From NCBI GenBank assembly GCA_001298575.1, contig LJCV01000251.1:1-64000 (forward strand): a stretch of 64,000 nucleotides of DNA. Direction: 5' to 3'. Made by a program: the position numbers and the translations under genes. Origin of the DNA: Actinobacteria bacterium OK074. GTDB taxonomy: Bacteria > Actinomycetota > Actinomycetes > Streptomycetales > Streptomycetaceae. Below, piece after piece: positions 24,607 through 33,406 of this stretch. The notes under the pieces were generated by a model. It was not told where the DNA came from. It saw only the letters and a program-made list of their open reading frames with translations, and made no database searches. How positions within the stretch are numbered: position 1 is the first letter of the stretch; each line of letters opens with the position of its first letter.

Positions 24607-25473
24607 GTGCCGACACCTTCCCCCGCCGCTTGGCCCATCCGTCGACTGACCCCTCGGGACCGCGCCGCGTGCGCCGACCTGTCCGAGGACCGGGGCTGGC
24701 CCCGGGAGGAGCACAAGTGGGGCCTGCTCCTGGCCGCCGGAAAGGGGTACGGCATCGACGATCCCGCGGGCGGGCTCGTCTCCGCGTGCGTGGTGACCGA
24801 GTACGGTCCGCACGGCCGTCCCGAACTCGGCGGCATCGGCATGGTGCTGGTCGCCGAACGCCATGCCCGCCGGGGCGTCGGCCGCCGGCTGATGCGGCAC
24901 GTGCTCGACGCGGCGGGCACCGCCGCGCTCACCCTGTACGCGACCGCACACGGCCGCCCGCTCTACGAGGAGCTCGGCTTCAAGGTGGTGGGCCGTTCGG
25001 AACAGGTGCACGGGCGCTTCACGCCCGGCGGACCGCGGCCCGGGACCGGCGTCCGGCCGGCGACCGCGGAGGACCTCATGTCGATCCTCCGGCTCGACGA
25101 GGAGGTCTTCGGCACCGACCGCACCCATGTGATCGCCCGGCTGCCCGCCTTCGCCGACCTGCTGCACGTCGCCGAGGAGGGCGGCCGGATCGTCGGGTAC
25201 GCGGCCGCCTGGCCCAACATGGACACCCACGTGGTCGGCCCGCTGATCGCCCGCGACACCCGGACGGCACAGGCGCTGATCACCTCGCTCGCCGCCCGCA
25301 CCAACCGCCCCCTGCGCACCGACGTCGACGTACGGCACGAGGAGTTGCTGTCCTGGCTGCGGGAGCGCGGCCTCACGTCCGGCGGCGAGAACACCGTCAT
25401 GGCGTACGGCGTCCCGGATCTGCCCGGCGACTGGACCCGGCGGTTCGCGCCGTTGACGGTGGCCGCGGGCTGA
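24607..25473 (+). CDS. GNAT-family acetyltransferase (two-domain)
   Basis: It is 288 residues from GTG 24607. The first GNAT domain has the acetyl-CoA loop in VLVAERHARRGVGRRLMRH. A second, more divergent GNAT-like domain begins near residue 145 (RPATAEDLMSILRLDEEVF). The acceptor substrate is unknown. No ribosome site is visible, so a leaderless message is possible. It converges on the MFS gene, with 22-bp tandem repeats in the gap. Confidence 0.82.
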   Translation: MPTPSPAAWPIRRLTPRDRAACADLSEDRGWPREEHKWGLLLAAGKGYGIDDPAGGLVSACVVTEYGPHGRPELGGIGMVLVAERHARRGVGRRLMRHVLDAAGTAALTLYATAHGRPLYEELGFKVVGRSEQVHGRFTPGGPRPGTGVRPATAEDLMSILRLDEEVFGTDRTHVIARLPAFADLLHVAEEGGRIVGYAAAWPNMDTHVVGPLIARDTRTAQALITSLAARTNRPLRTDVDVRHEELLSWLRERGLTSGGENTVMAYGVPDLPGDWTRRFAPLTVAAG

Positions 25474-25523
25474 TCCGGCGGCGTGTTCCTTCTCCGGGCG
25501 AGGCGCGTGCGCGAGCCTCACCC

Positions 25524-25576
25524 GGGGTCGGCACGCGCCGCGTTCGGGGTCGGCACGCGCCGCGTTCGGGGTCGGC
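25524..25576. repeat. 22-bp tandem repeat, two full copies and a partial third
   Basis: Perfect units at 25524-25545 and 25546-25567 (beginning ggggtcggcacgcgcc) with the first nine bases repeated at 25568-25576. It lies between convergent genes. Confidence 0.85.
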
Positions 25577-25598
25577 GCACGGGTCGGCGCACGGCGGG

Positions 25599-26843
25599 TC
25601 AGCGCACGGCGGTGGGCCGCTCGGTGGGGGCGCCGCCCGCCACCACGGTCCCGGCAGCCGTGCCCGAGCCGTCACGGCCCGCTGCCCCCGTGCGACGACG
25701 CTCCTTGCGCTCCAGGCAGGACGAGAGCGCCGCCAGGGCCACCGCGACGGCGGCGAGGGTGGCTCCGACCCAACTGGGCGCGGTGTAGCCGAATCCCGCG
25801 GAGATGACGAGGCCGCCGAGCCAGGCCGCCAGGGCGTTGCCGAGGTTGAAGGCCCCGACGTTCACGGCGGACGCGAGCGTGGGGGCGCCGTGCGCGTGGT
25901 CGAGGACCCGCTTCTGCAGCGGCGGCACGGTCGCGAAGCCGAGGGCGCCGATCAGCATCAGGGTGATTGCCGCGAGAACCTTGCTGTGCGCGGTCACGGT
26001 GAACAGGACGAGGACGAGCCCGAGGCCGACGAGCGCCGCGTACAGCATCGGCATCACGGCGCGGTCCGCGTACCGGCCGCCGACCAGGTTGCCGCCGACC
26101 ATGCCGAGGCCGAACAGGACCAGCAGCCAGGTGACCGAGCCGTCGGCGAACCCGGCGACGTGCGTCATCATCGGCGCGATGTAGGTGACCACCGCGAAGA
26201 CCGCGCCGAAGCCGAAGACGGTCATCGCCATGGCGAGCACCACCTGGGCGTTCTTGAAGACGGCCAGCTCGTGGCGGAGCCGTACCCCCTGCGGGCCGGG
26301 CAGGTCGGGGATCAGTTTCGCCACGCCCAGCAGTCCGACCACACCGAGCCCGGCGACGACGGTGAAGGTGACGCGCCAGCCCACCGCCTGGCCGAGGAAC
26401 GTGCCGAACGGAACGCCGACGACGTTGGCGACGGTCAGTCCGCTGAACATCATCGAGATGGCGGCGGCCTTCTTGTCGGGGGCGACCATGTCGGCGGCCA
26501 CCACCGAGCCGATGCCGAAGAACGCGCCGTGCGCGAGGGAGGCGACCACCCGGCCCGCCAGCATCACCCCGAACACGGGGGCGACGGCGGAGATGAGGTT
26601 GCCGAGGACGAACAGCCCCATCAGCGCCATCAGCATCCGCTTGCGGGAGACGCGGGTGCCGAGCGCGGTCATGAACGGCGCGCCCAGCATCACGCCGAGC
26701 GCGTAGCCGGTCACCAGCCACCCGGCGGTGGGGATGGAGACCCCGAAGTCGGCGGCGACCTCGGGCAGCAGCCCCATGATCACGAACTCGGTGGTTCCGA
26801 TGCCGAAGGCCCCGATCGCGAGGGCCAGGAGCGCGAGAGGCAT
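25599..26843 (-). CDS. MFS transporter of the DHA1 (AraJ/drug-efflux) type
   Basis: It is 414 residues with about 12 hydrophobic helices. The N-terminus ALLALAIGAFGIGTTEFVIM and motif-A region LGTRVSRKRMLM are typical of sugar and drug efflux proteins of the DHA1 group. The C-terminal tail is basic and Gly/Thr-rich. ATG 26843 has GGAAGG upstream. It is divergent from a MarR regulator, a classical repressor/efflux pair, so its substrate or a related compound probably relieves MarR repression. Confidence 0.9.
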   Translation of the reverse strand: MPLALLALAIGAFGIGTTEFVIMGLLPEVAADFGVSIPTAGWLVTGYALGVMLGAPFMTALGTRVSRKRMLMALMGLFVLGNLISAVAPVFGVMLAGRVVASLAHGAFFGIGSVVAADMVAPDKKAAAISMMFSGLTVANVVGVPFGTFLGQAVGWRVTFTVVAGLGVVGLLGVAKLIPDLPGPQGVRLRHELAVFKNAQVVLAMAMTVFGFGAVFAVVTYIAPMMTHVAGFADGSVTWLLVLFGLGMVGGNLVGGRYADRAVMPMLYAALVGLGLVLVLFTVTAHSKVLAAITLMLIGALGFATVPPLQKRVLDHAHGAPTLASAVNVGAFNLGNALAAWLGGLVISAGFGYTAPSWVGATLAAVAVALAALSSCLERKERRRTGAAGRDGSGTAAGTVVAGGAPTERPTAVR

Positions 26844-26996
26844 GGATCGCCTTCCAGGGATTGCGGGGAGCGGTTTGATTGCTTGAGCGGTTTAACTCCT
26901 GAGACAATAATTGCAGACGCGCTATATGTACAAGCGCCGACTATTTCGACTGTGCTCTACCCTGGTGCCAGCCGCTCCGGAACGGAGGACAACGCC
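26844..26996. promoter_or_regulatory. Divergent MFS/MarR control region
   Basis: The gap is strikingly AT-rich at 26870-26950 compared with its surroundings. It holds short inverted elements (ttgagcggtttaactc; cctgagacaataattg) that could be MarR half-sites. The exact operator cannot be set by eye. Confidence 0.4.
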
Positions 26997-27467
26997 ATGA
27001 CAGCGACGGACCCCGCACTCACCGCCCTTGCCCAGGGCTGGTGCGCCCTGTCCCTCCTGCACGGAAGGATCGAGGCGCACATCGAGCGCGCGCTCCAGAG
27101 CGGGCACGGACTGAGCGTGCGGGAGTACTCCCTGCTCGACGTGTTGAGCCGGCAGCACGACGACGATGGCGGCCACCTCCAGATGAAGCAGGTCGCCGAC
27201 GCGGTCGTCCTGAGCCAGAGCGCCACGACCCGCCTGGTCACACGGCTGGAGGACCGGGGCCTGCTCTCGCGCCACCTGTGCCCCACCGACCGCCGCGGGA
27301 TCTACACGAACGTCACCGAGGCGGGCCTACAACTCCTCGAAAGCGCGCGGCCCACCAACGACAAGGCACTGCGCGAGGAGCTCGACGCGGCAGCGGCCAA
27401 CCCCGAACTGGCCCCCCTCGTCCACGTCGTGGAGTCCCTGAACGCGCCCGCGGGCGCACCCGCATAG
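26997..27467 (+). CDS. MarR-family transcriptional regulator
   Basis: It is 156 residues with a winged helix: LQMKQVADAVVLSQSATTRL for recognition and RLEDRGLLSRHLCPTDRRG for the wing. ATG 26997 has GGAGG upstream. It is divergent from the MFS efflux gene, which it most likely represses together with itself. An acetyltransferase gene starts 10 bp downstream and is probably co-transcribed. Confidence 0.92.
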   Translation: MTATDPALTALAQGWCALSLLHGRIEAHIERALQSGHGLSVREYSLLDVLSRQHDDDGGHLQMKQVADAVVLSQSATTRLVTRLEDRGLLSRHLCPTDRRGIYTNVTEAGLQLLESARPTNDKALREELDAAAANPELAPLVHVVESLNAPAGAPA

Positions 27468-27477
27468 AGTGCGCGGC

Positions 27478-27930
27478 ATGGGAGACCTCGACATACGCCC
27501 TGCCCACCAGAACGACATCCCCGCGATTGTCGCGATGCTCGCCGACGATCCGCTGGGCGCCCGGCGCGAGTCACCGGACGATCTGGCGCCGTATCTGGCG
27601 GCGCTGGAGCGCCTGAGCGCCGACCCGAACCAGCACGTGGTCGTCGCCGTGCGCGAGGGGCGGATCGTCGGCACCCTGCAACTCACGATCATTCCCGGCC
27701 TGTCCCGGCGCGGCGCGACCCGCTCGGTCATCGAAGCCGTACGCGTTCACGCCGACGAGCGCGGCAACGGCCTCGGCACCCGGCTCATCGAGTGGGCGGT
27801 CGACGCGTCCCGGCGCCAGGACTGCCAATTGGTCCAGCTGACGTCGGACGCCAGCCGCACCGACGCCCACCGCTTCTACGAGCGGCTCGGCTTCGAGGCG
27901 TCGCACGTCGGATTCAAGCTCCCGCTCTGA
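27478..27930 (+). CDS. GNAT-family acetyltransferase
   Basis: It is 150 residues from ATG 27478. The GNAT core is clear: VEAVRVHADERGNGLGTRLI-type motif A with RGNGLG for acetyl-CoA, and DAHRFYERLGFEASHVGFKL at the end. The substrate is unknown. It follows marR by 10 bp. Three parS sites lie between its stop and the convergent serine-hydrolase gene. Confidence 0.88.
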   Translation: MGDLDIRPAHQNDIPAIVAMLADDPLGARRESPDDLAPYLAALERLSADPNQHVVVAVREGRIVGTLQLTIIPGLSRRGATRSVIEAVRVHADERGNGLGTRLIEWAVDASRRQDCQLVQLTSDASRTDAHRFYERLGFEASHVGFKLPL

Positions 27931-27968
27931 CTCCGGCGCCGCGACCGTCATCGCGGCCAGGGTGCGGT

Positions 27969-27982
27969 GTTTCACGTGAAAC
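27969..27982. promoter_or_regulatory. parS site 7
   Basis: Perfect parS at the centre of a 28-bp perfect palindrome (27962-27989) between convergent genes. It could double as a terminator hairpin. Confidence 0.92.
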
Positions 27983-27999
27983 ACCGCACACCCGGGCAC

Positions 28000-28013
28000 G
28001 TTTCACGTGAAAC
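28000..28013. promoter_or_regulatory. parS site 8
   Basis: Perfect parS, 31 bp from site 7. Confidence 0.92.
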
Positions 28014-28028
28014 AACACGCCGAGCCGT

Positions 28029-28042
28029 GTTTCACGTGAAAC
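28029..28042. promoter_or_regulatory. parS site 9
   Basis: Perfect parS, 29 bp from site 8 and 15 bp from the stop of the serine-hydrolase gene. Confidence 0.92.
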
Positions 28043-28057
28043 ATCCCCCTCGGCCGC

Positions 28058-29443
28058 CTACCGCACCCCGCGCCAGCCCTCCGGGTCCACCCCACCGGGC
28101 ACGGAAGCCCCCTCTTCGTACGGCTGCCGCGTGAACACGAACGAGCCGAGGTCCAGATGGCTCACCGACCCGTCGGGCCGCCGTACGGCCTTCAGGAGTT
28201 CGCCCGCGTAGTAGCCGTCGAGCCCCGTCCAGGTGCCGTCGCCGTTCGCGCGCAGCCGAGAGCGCCGGCCCGGGCCGCCCAGCGGTCCCAGCGAGGCCCC
28301 GCCGTCGGCGGTCAGCCGCAGCACGAAGGCGTTGGTGCCCCAGTACCACTGGCCCGTCAGCTCCAGTGCGTCCCGGTCGACGTCGGGCAGGGGCCGCCAC
28401 GGCTGCGGGATGCACGGCTCGGCCTCGGCGACGATGCGTACGAGGTCGGCGCCCAGCGCGAACACCGGCGGGCCGGAGGTGCAGTTGGCCAGCACCACCG
28501 CCGCCACGTCGTCCTCGACGTCGATGGTGAGGTTCGCCAGGAAACCCGGCAGCGAACCGGAGTGCCCGACCAGGAGCCGGCCGTCGCGCCGCTGGAGCTG
28601 CATGCCCAGGCCGTAGGAGAAGCCCGCCACGACGTCCGTGGCCTCCACGGGCGCGGCAGGCGTCCGCATCTCGCGGACCGACTCGGCGCTCAGCACCCGC
28701 TCGTCGCCCCGGGCCAGGAAGACGGCGAACCGGGCCAGGTCCCCGGTGGTCGACCACAACTGCCCGGCCGGAGCCATCAGGCCGAGATCCTCGACGGGCT
28801 CCGGCAGCATCACGTCGGCCCACGGATGCACCGCCCAGCCGCCCGCGTGCGGCGCCCGGGGCGCGCCACTGGTCCGGTGCAGCCCGAGCGGTTCCAGCAC
28901 CTCGCGGCGCAGTACCTCCTCCCAGGGGGCTCCGCGCAGTCGCTCGACGAGAGCGCCCAGGACCGTGTAGCCCGGGTTCGAGTAGTGGTACCGCCTACCG
29001 ACGGGGTGCGGCAGCGGCTGTTCGCCCAGGACGTCGGCGAGTGCGGGGCGCAGCGAACCGGGCGTGCGCTCCCACCAGGGCGCGGGCGACTCGGCGGCCA
29101 GTCCGCCCGTGTGCGCGAGCAGTTCGGCCACGGTGGCCTCCCCCGCTCCCGTCCCCGGCAGATGCTTCTCCAGCGGATCACCCAGGTCCAGCACCCCCTC
29201 GTCCCGCAGCCGCAGCACGAGCACCGCGGTGAAGGTCTTGGTGATCGAGCCGATCCGGTACTGCACGTCCTCGTCCGGCACCTGCCCGTCCACCGAACCG
29301 CGCGCCCCGCGCCACACCACTTCCCCGCCCCGAACCACCGCCGCCACCAACGAGGGCGCCCGCCCCTCGGCCTGCGCGACAGCGATCCGGTGCAGCAACG
29401 CGCGGCGGGTGGCGGGAAGCAGCTCTTCCTGGGATGTCGTCAT
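28058..29443 (-). CDS. Beta-lactamase-family serine hydrolase (class C / esterase type)
   Basis: It is 461 residues from ATG 29443. It shows the serine active-site motif SITK near residue 75, the tyrosine motif YSN in YHYSNPGY near 150 and an HSGSLPG (KTG-equivalent) block. Family members include beta-lactamase C, D-alanyl peptidases and esterases. The extra C-terminal domain of about 120 residues (LTGQWYWGTNAFVLRL) is typical of non-lactamase hydrolases. No signal peptide is visible, so it is probably cytosolic. The upstream in-frame ATG at 29473 is less likely. Confidence 0.87.
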   Translation of the reverse strand: MTTSQEELLPATRRALLHRIAVAQAEGRAPSLVAAVVRGGEVVWRGARGSVDGQVPDEDVQYRIGSITKTFTAVLVLRLRDEGVLDLGDPLEKHLPGTGAGEATVAELLAHTGGLAAESPAPWWERTPGSLRPALADVLGEQPLPHPVGRRYHYSNPGYTVLGALVERLRGAPWEEVLRREVLEPLGLHRTSGAPRAPHAGGWAVHPWADVMLPEPVEDLGLMAPAGQLWSTTGDLARFAVFLARGDERVLSAESVREMRTPAAPVEATDVVAGFSYGLGMQLQRRDGRLLVGHSGSLPGFLANLTIDVEDDVAAVVLANCTSGPPVFALGADLVRIVAEAEPCIPQPWRPLPDVDRDALELTGQWYWGTNAFVLRLTADGGASLGPLGGPGRRSRLRANGDGTWTGLDGYYAGELLKAVRRPDGSVSHLDLGSFVFTRQPYEEGASVPGGVDPEGWRGVR

Positions 29444-29493
29444 GCCGCCAGTCCATCCGGCCCGTTGGCACACGTCAAAACAGAAAACCTCTC

Positions 29494-30966
29494 TCAGGTC
29501 TGCGCCATGTCCACGAAGCGTGAGTAGTGGCCCTGGAAGGCGACCGTGATCGTCGCCGTCGGGCCGTTACGGTGCTTGCCGACGATGATGTCCGCCTCGC
29601 CCGCGCGCGGTGACTCCTTCTCGTAGGCGTCCTCGCGGTGCAGCAGGATCACCATGTCGGCGTCCTGCTCGATGGAGCCGGACTCACGCAGGTCGGACAC
29701 CATCGGCTTCTTGTCCGTGCGCTGCTCGGGGCCACGGTTGAGCTGCGAGAGCGCGATCACCGGGACCTCCAGCTCCTTGGCCAGCAGCTTCAGGTTTCGG
29801 GACATGTCCGAGACCTCCTGCTGACGGCTCTCCTGGCGCTTGGAGCCACCGGCCTGCATCAGCTGGAGGTAGTCGATGATCACGAGCCTGATATCGCTGC
29901 GCTGCTTCAGGCGGCGGCACTTCGCGCGGATCTCCATCATCGACAGGTTCGGGGAGTCGTCGATGAAGAGCGGCGCCGACGACACCTCGGGCATCCGGCG
30001 GGCCAGGCGGGTCCAGTCCTCGTCGGTCATCGTGCCGGAACGCATGTGGTGCAGGGCGACGCGGGCCTCGGCGGACAGCAGGCGCATCGCGATCTCGTTG
30101 CGCCCCATTTCGAGGGAGAAGATGACGCTCGGCAGGTTGTTCTTGATCGACGCCGCGCGCGCGAAGTCCAGCGCGAGCGTGGACTTGCCCATGGCGGGAC
30201 GGGCCGCGATGACGATCATCTGGCCCGGGTGCAGGCCGTTGGTGAGCGAGTCGAGGTCCGTGAACCCGGTGGGCACGCCGGTCATCTCGCCGCTGCGCGA
30301 GCCGATCGCCTCGATCTCGTCGAGCGCGCCCTCCATGATGTCGCCGAGCGGAAGGTAGTCCTCGCTGGTGCGCTGCTCGGTGACCGCGTAGATCTCGGCC
30401 TGCGCCCGGTTGACGATCTCGTCGACGTCGTCGTCGGCCGCGTAGCCCATCTGCGTGATGCGCGTCCCGGCCTCGACCAGGCGGCGCAGTACCGCCCGCT
30501 CGTGGACGATCTCCGCGTAGTACTCCGCGTTGGCCGCCGTGGGGACGGTCTGCACCAGGGTGTGCAGATACGACGCCCCGCCCACCTTGGTGATCTCGCC
30601 GCGCTTGGTCAGCTCGGCGGCGATCGTGATGGGGTCGGCCGGCTCGCCCTTGGCGTAGACGTCGAGGATCGCCTGGTAGATCGTCTCGTGGGCCGGTTTG
30701 TAGAAGTCGTGGCCCTTGAGGACCTCGACGACGTCGGCGATGGCGTCCTTGGACAGGAGCATGCCACCGAGCACGGACTGCTCCGCGTCCAGGTCCTGCG
30801 GCGGCACCCGCTCGAAGGCCGAACCCGAGCCGTCCCAGCCGCCGCCCTCGCCACCGCGGTCGTGCTGGTCGTCCCTGCCCCGGCCGCCCTCGCGCCGCCG
30901 GGAGGGCAGACGATCACCGGGACCGCTGTCGGCCCACGGATCGTCCAAGGGCTCGGAAATGCTCAC
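29494..30966 (-). CDS. dnaB: Replicative DNA helicase DnaB
   Basis: Hexameric 5'-3' helicase that unwinds DNA at the replication fork, 490 residues. The N-terminal domain starts at RVPPQDLDAEQSVLGGML after a 60-residue Arg/Gly/Asp-rich tail. The RecA-like domain has Walker A ARPAMGKST and the DnaB block VIFSLEMGRNEIAMRLL. No intein is present. The start is GTG 30966 with GGAGGAGGT upstream; the frame continues to 31041 without a signal. DnaA-box-like sequences are clustered in its upstream region. Confidence 0.97.
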   Translation of the reverse strand: MSISEPLDDPWADSGPGDRLPSRRREGGRGRDDQHDRGGEGGGWDGSGSAFERVPPQDLDAEQSVLGGMLLSKDAIADVVEVLKGHDFYKPAHETIYQAILDVYAKGEPADPITIAAELTKRGEITKVGGASYLHTLVQTVPTAANAEYYAEIVHERAVLRRLVEAGTRITQMGYAADDDVDEIVNRAQAEIYAVTEQRTSEDYLPLGDIMEGALDEIEAIGSRSGEMTGVPTGFTDLDSLTNGLHPGQMIVIAARPAMGKSTLALDFARAASIKNNLPSVIFSLEMGRNEIAMRLLSAEARVALHHMRSGTMTDEDWTRLARRMPEVSSAPLFIDDSPNLSMMEIRAKCRRLKQRSDIRLVIIDYLQLMQAGGSKRQESRQQEVSDMSRNLKLLAKELEVPVIALSQLNRGPEQRTDKKPMVSDLRESGSIEQDADMVILLHREDAYEKESPRAGEADIIVGKHRNGPTATITVAFQGHYSRFVDMAQT

Positions 30967-31426
30967 CGGCCCACCTCCTCCCGTCCGCAACGCGGACCTA
31001 GCCGTGCACCTCATTTCTAGGCCACGACACTGACAAACCAAGAGACCCGACTCCGGTTCTGACGCGTCGGTTTTGCGAAGTTTCCGAAGACCGGGTCAGG
31101 AGTGGGCGCCGCACCACGTTAGGCCCCTGGGCACCGTCAGCCAATCTGGTTATCCACAGGCCATGTGGACTACTGGCCAGATGCTGTGGAGAACTCCCCG
31201 AAACCTGTGCACGACGCGGTGGACAGCCCTGTGAACAAGCCCTCAGCTCTTCCGCCACACCGCACCTGATCTGGCCTTTTACCGTCCACCGCCTGTGCAG
31301 AAGAAAAAAACTTCGCGCGGGGTCGTGATCTTCGCGAACCATCCACAACGACACGCCCGGGCGCAGCGCATGTAAGGGTCGAAGAAGGATTGTATCTATT
31401 ACCTGTGGATGATTAGATTGGTGCCC
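30967..31426. other. Divergent dnaB / MATE intergenic region
   Basis: About 460 bp without a gene. It contains the dnaB promoter, a cluster of DnaA-box-like sequences (31150-31193, 31404-31412) and an A-run with matching ends, gaagaaaaaaacttc, near 31301. Confidence 0.6.
31150..31193. promoter_or_regulatory. Cluster of DnaA-box-like sequences
   Basis: TTATCCACA (31150-31158) is a perfect consensus DnaA box. It is followed in the opposite orientation by TAGTCCACA (31164-31172) and TTCTCCACA (31185-31193). TCATCCACA lies at 31404-31412. The spacing of 14-21 bp suits cooperative DnaA binding. Confidence 0.55.
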
Positions 31427-32764
31427 ATGACACCCGCTCCAACGGCACCCAAGGCCGTACGGCGACGCCACGACCGTGAGATCGTCGCACTGGCCGTTCC
31501 GGCCTTCGGCGCACTCGTCGCCGAGCCGCTCTTCGTGATGGTGGACAGCGCGATCGTCGGCCATCTCGGCACCGCCCAGCTCGCCGGTCTCGGCGTCGCC
31601 TCCGCCCTCCTCACCACCGCCGTGAGCGTCTTCGTCTTCCTCGCCTACGCCACCACGGCCGCCGTCGCCCGCCGGGTCGGCGCCGGTGATCTGCGTGCGG
31701 CCATCCGGCAGGGCATGGACGGCATCTGGCTGGCCCTGCTCCTCGGCGCCGCCGTGATCGCCGTCGCCCTGCCCTCCGCACCGGCCGTCGTGGCGCTCTT
31801 CGGCGCCTCCGACACCGCGGCCCCGTACGCGACCACGTATCTGCGCATCTCGGTGCTCGGCATCCCCGCCATGCTCGTCGTGCTCGCCGCCACCGGAGTC
31901 CTGCGCGGCCTCCAGGACACGCGGACCCCGCTCTACGTCGCCGTCGCCGGCTTCGTCGCCAACGCGGGCCTCAACGCCGGTCTCGTCTACGGCGCCGGTC
32001 TGGGCATCGCCGGATCCGCGTGGGGGACGGTCGTCGCGCAGTGCGCCATGGCGGGCGCGTATCTCTACGTCGTCGTCCGCGGCGCCCGGCGGCACGGTGC
32101 CTCGCTGCGGCCGGACCTCGCCGGGATCCGGGCCTGTGCCCAGGCCGGGGTGCCGCTGCTGGTGCGCACGCTGTCCCTGCGGGCGGTGCTGATGATCGCC
32201 ACCGCCGTGGCCGCCCGGCTGGGCGACGCGGAGATCGCCGCGCACCAGATCATCCTGTCGCTGTGGAGCCTGATGGCCTTCGCCCTCGACGCGATCGCCA
32301 TCGCCGGACAGGCCATCATCGGCCGCTACCTCGGTGCCGGCGACACCCGGGGCGCCCGCGAGGCGTGCCGCCGCATGGTCCAGTGGGGCATCGCGGCCGG
32401 GGTGGTGCTCGGCGTGCTCGTACTGATCAGCCGTCCGCTGTTCCTGCCGCTGTTCACCAGCGACACCTCCGTGCACGACGCGGCGCTGCCCGCCCTGGTG
32501 CTCGTCGCCCTGAGCCAGCCGGTGTGCGGCATCGTCTACGTCCTGGACGGGGTGCTCATGGGCGCCGGGGACGGGCCGTATCTGGCAGCGGCGATGGTGC
32601 TCACCCTCGTGGTGTTCGCACCGGCGGCCCTGCTCGTGCCCGCGTTCGGCGGCGGCCTCACCGCGCTGTGGGGAGCGATGGCGCTGATGATGACGGTCCG
32701 GCTGCTGACGCTGTGGCTGCGATCCCGCTCCGGGAGCTGGCTGGTGACGGGCGCGACGCGCTGA
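31427..32764 (+). CDS. MATE-family efflux transporter (DinF-like)
   Basis: It is 445 residues and about 12 hydrophobic helices. The MATE pattern is clear: EIVALAVPAFGALVAEPLFV at the N-terminus, then MVDSAIVGHLGTAQLAGLGV. It probably exports cationic or toxic organic compounds using an H+ or Na+ gradient. ATG 31427 lacks a ribosome site; an in-frame ATG at 31409 exists. The first of three parS sites begins two bases after its stop codon. Confidence 0.92.
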   Translation: MTPAPTAPKAVRRRHDREIVALAVPAFGALVAEPLFVMVDSAIVGHLGTAQLAGLGVASALLTTAVSVFVFLAYATTAAVARRVGAGDLRAAIRQGMDGIWLALLLGAAVIAVALPSAPAVVALFGASDTAAPYATTYLRISVLGIPAMLVVLAATGVLRGLQDTRTPLYVAVAGFVANAGLNAGLVYGAGLGIAGSAWGTVVAQCAMAGAYLYVVVRGARRHGASLRPDLAGIRACAQAGVPLLVRTLSLRAVLMIATAVAARLGDAEIAAHQIILSLWSLMAFALDAIAIAGQAIIGRYLGAGDTRGAREACRRMVQWGIAAGVVLGVLVLISRPLFLPLFTSDTSVHDAALPALVLVALSQPVCGIVYVLDGVLMGAGDGPYLAAAMVLTLVVFAPAALLVPAFGGGLTALWGAMALMMTVRLLTLWLRSRSGSWLVTGATR

Positions 32765-32766
32765 CC

Positions 32767-32780
32767 GTTTCACGTGAAAC
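32767..32780. promoter_or_regulatory. parS site 10
   Basis: Perfect parS immediately after the MATE gene stop codon. Confidence 0.92.
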
Positions 32781-32795
32781 ACCGTCGCCCGTCAT

Positions 32796-32809
32796 GTTTC
32801 ACGTGAAAC
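32796..32809. promoter_or_regulatory. parS site 11
   Basis: Perfect parS, 29 bp from site 10. Confidence 0.92.
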
Positions 32810-32823
32810 GGGAGATCGGCGGT

Positions 32824-32837
32824 GTTTCACGTGAAAC
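32824..32837. promoter_or_regulatory. parS site 12
   Basis: Perfect parS, 28 bp from site 11. Confidence 0.92.
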
Positions 32838-32884
32838 ATGACGGACCCGCGCCCCCGAACACGGCAGACGTCCCCGAACACGGC

Positions 32885-32918
32885 AGAGGGGCCGCACCCC
32901 AGCGGGTGCGGCCCCTCT
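32885..32918. terminator. Terminator of the rpsF-ssb-rpsR-rplI operon
   Basis: Perfect 15-bp stem (32885-32899 with 32904-32918, arm agaggggccgcaccc) and a 4-nt loop, 23 bp after the rplI stop. It can serve both converging genes. Confidence 0.85.
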
Positions 32919-32941
32919 CTCAGCTGTGCCGAGTGCGGCGG

Positions 32942-33388
32942 TCAGGCCGCGACGACCTCGATGTTGACCTTGGCGGCAACCTCGGGGTGCAGACGCACGG
33001 ACGTCGCGTGGGCGCCCAGCGTCTTGATCGGCGCGCCCAGCTCGATGCGGCGCTTGTCGACCTCGGGGCCACCGGAAGCCTTGATCGCCGAGGCGATGTC
33101 GGCCGGGGTGACGGAACCGAAGAGCCGACCGGCGTCGCCGGAGCGGACGGCCAGACGGACCTTGACGCTTTCGAGCTGGGCCTTCACGGAGTTGGCCTGC
33201 TCGATGGTCTGGATCTCGTGGATCTTGCGGGCGCGGCGGATCTGCGCCACGTCCTGCTCGCCACCCTTGGTCCAGCGGATGGCGAACTTCCGCGGGATCA
33301 GGTAGTTGCGGGCGTAGCCGTCCTTGACGTCGACGACGTCGCCCGCGGCGCCGAGGCCGGAGACCTCGTGGGTGAGGATGATCTTCAT
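32942..33388 (-). CDS. rplI: 50S ribosomal protein L9
   Basis: L9, 148 residues, with its N-terminal RNA-binding domain (MKIILTHEVSGLGAAGDVVDV, then GYARNYLIPRKFA), long connecting helix and C-terminal domain. Last gene of rpsF-ssb-rpsR-rplI, 18 bp after rpsR. A strong hairpin follows. Confidence 0.98.
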   Translation of the reverse strand: MKIILTHEVSGLGAAGDVVDVKDGYARNYLIPRKFAIRWTKGGEQDVAQIRRARKIHEIQTIEQANSVKAQLESVKVRLAVRSGDAGRLFGSVTPADIASAIKASGGPEVDKRRIELGAPIKTLGAHATSVRLHPEVAAKVNIEVVAA

Positions 33389-33406
33389 TGGTCGGTCACC
33401 CTTCCC

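Noticed and set aside
24525..27467. A 980-codon plus-strand frame covering three genes
   Set aside because: Only its last 156 codons (marR) are coding; the rest is out-of-frame or antisense to the acetyltransferase and MFS genes.
29494..30966. Possible intein in dnaB
   Set aside because: The protein is 490 residues with uninterrupted helicase motifs, the normal length.
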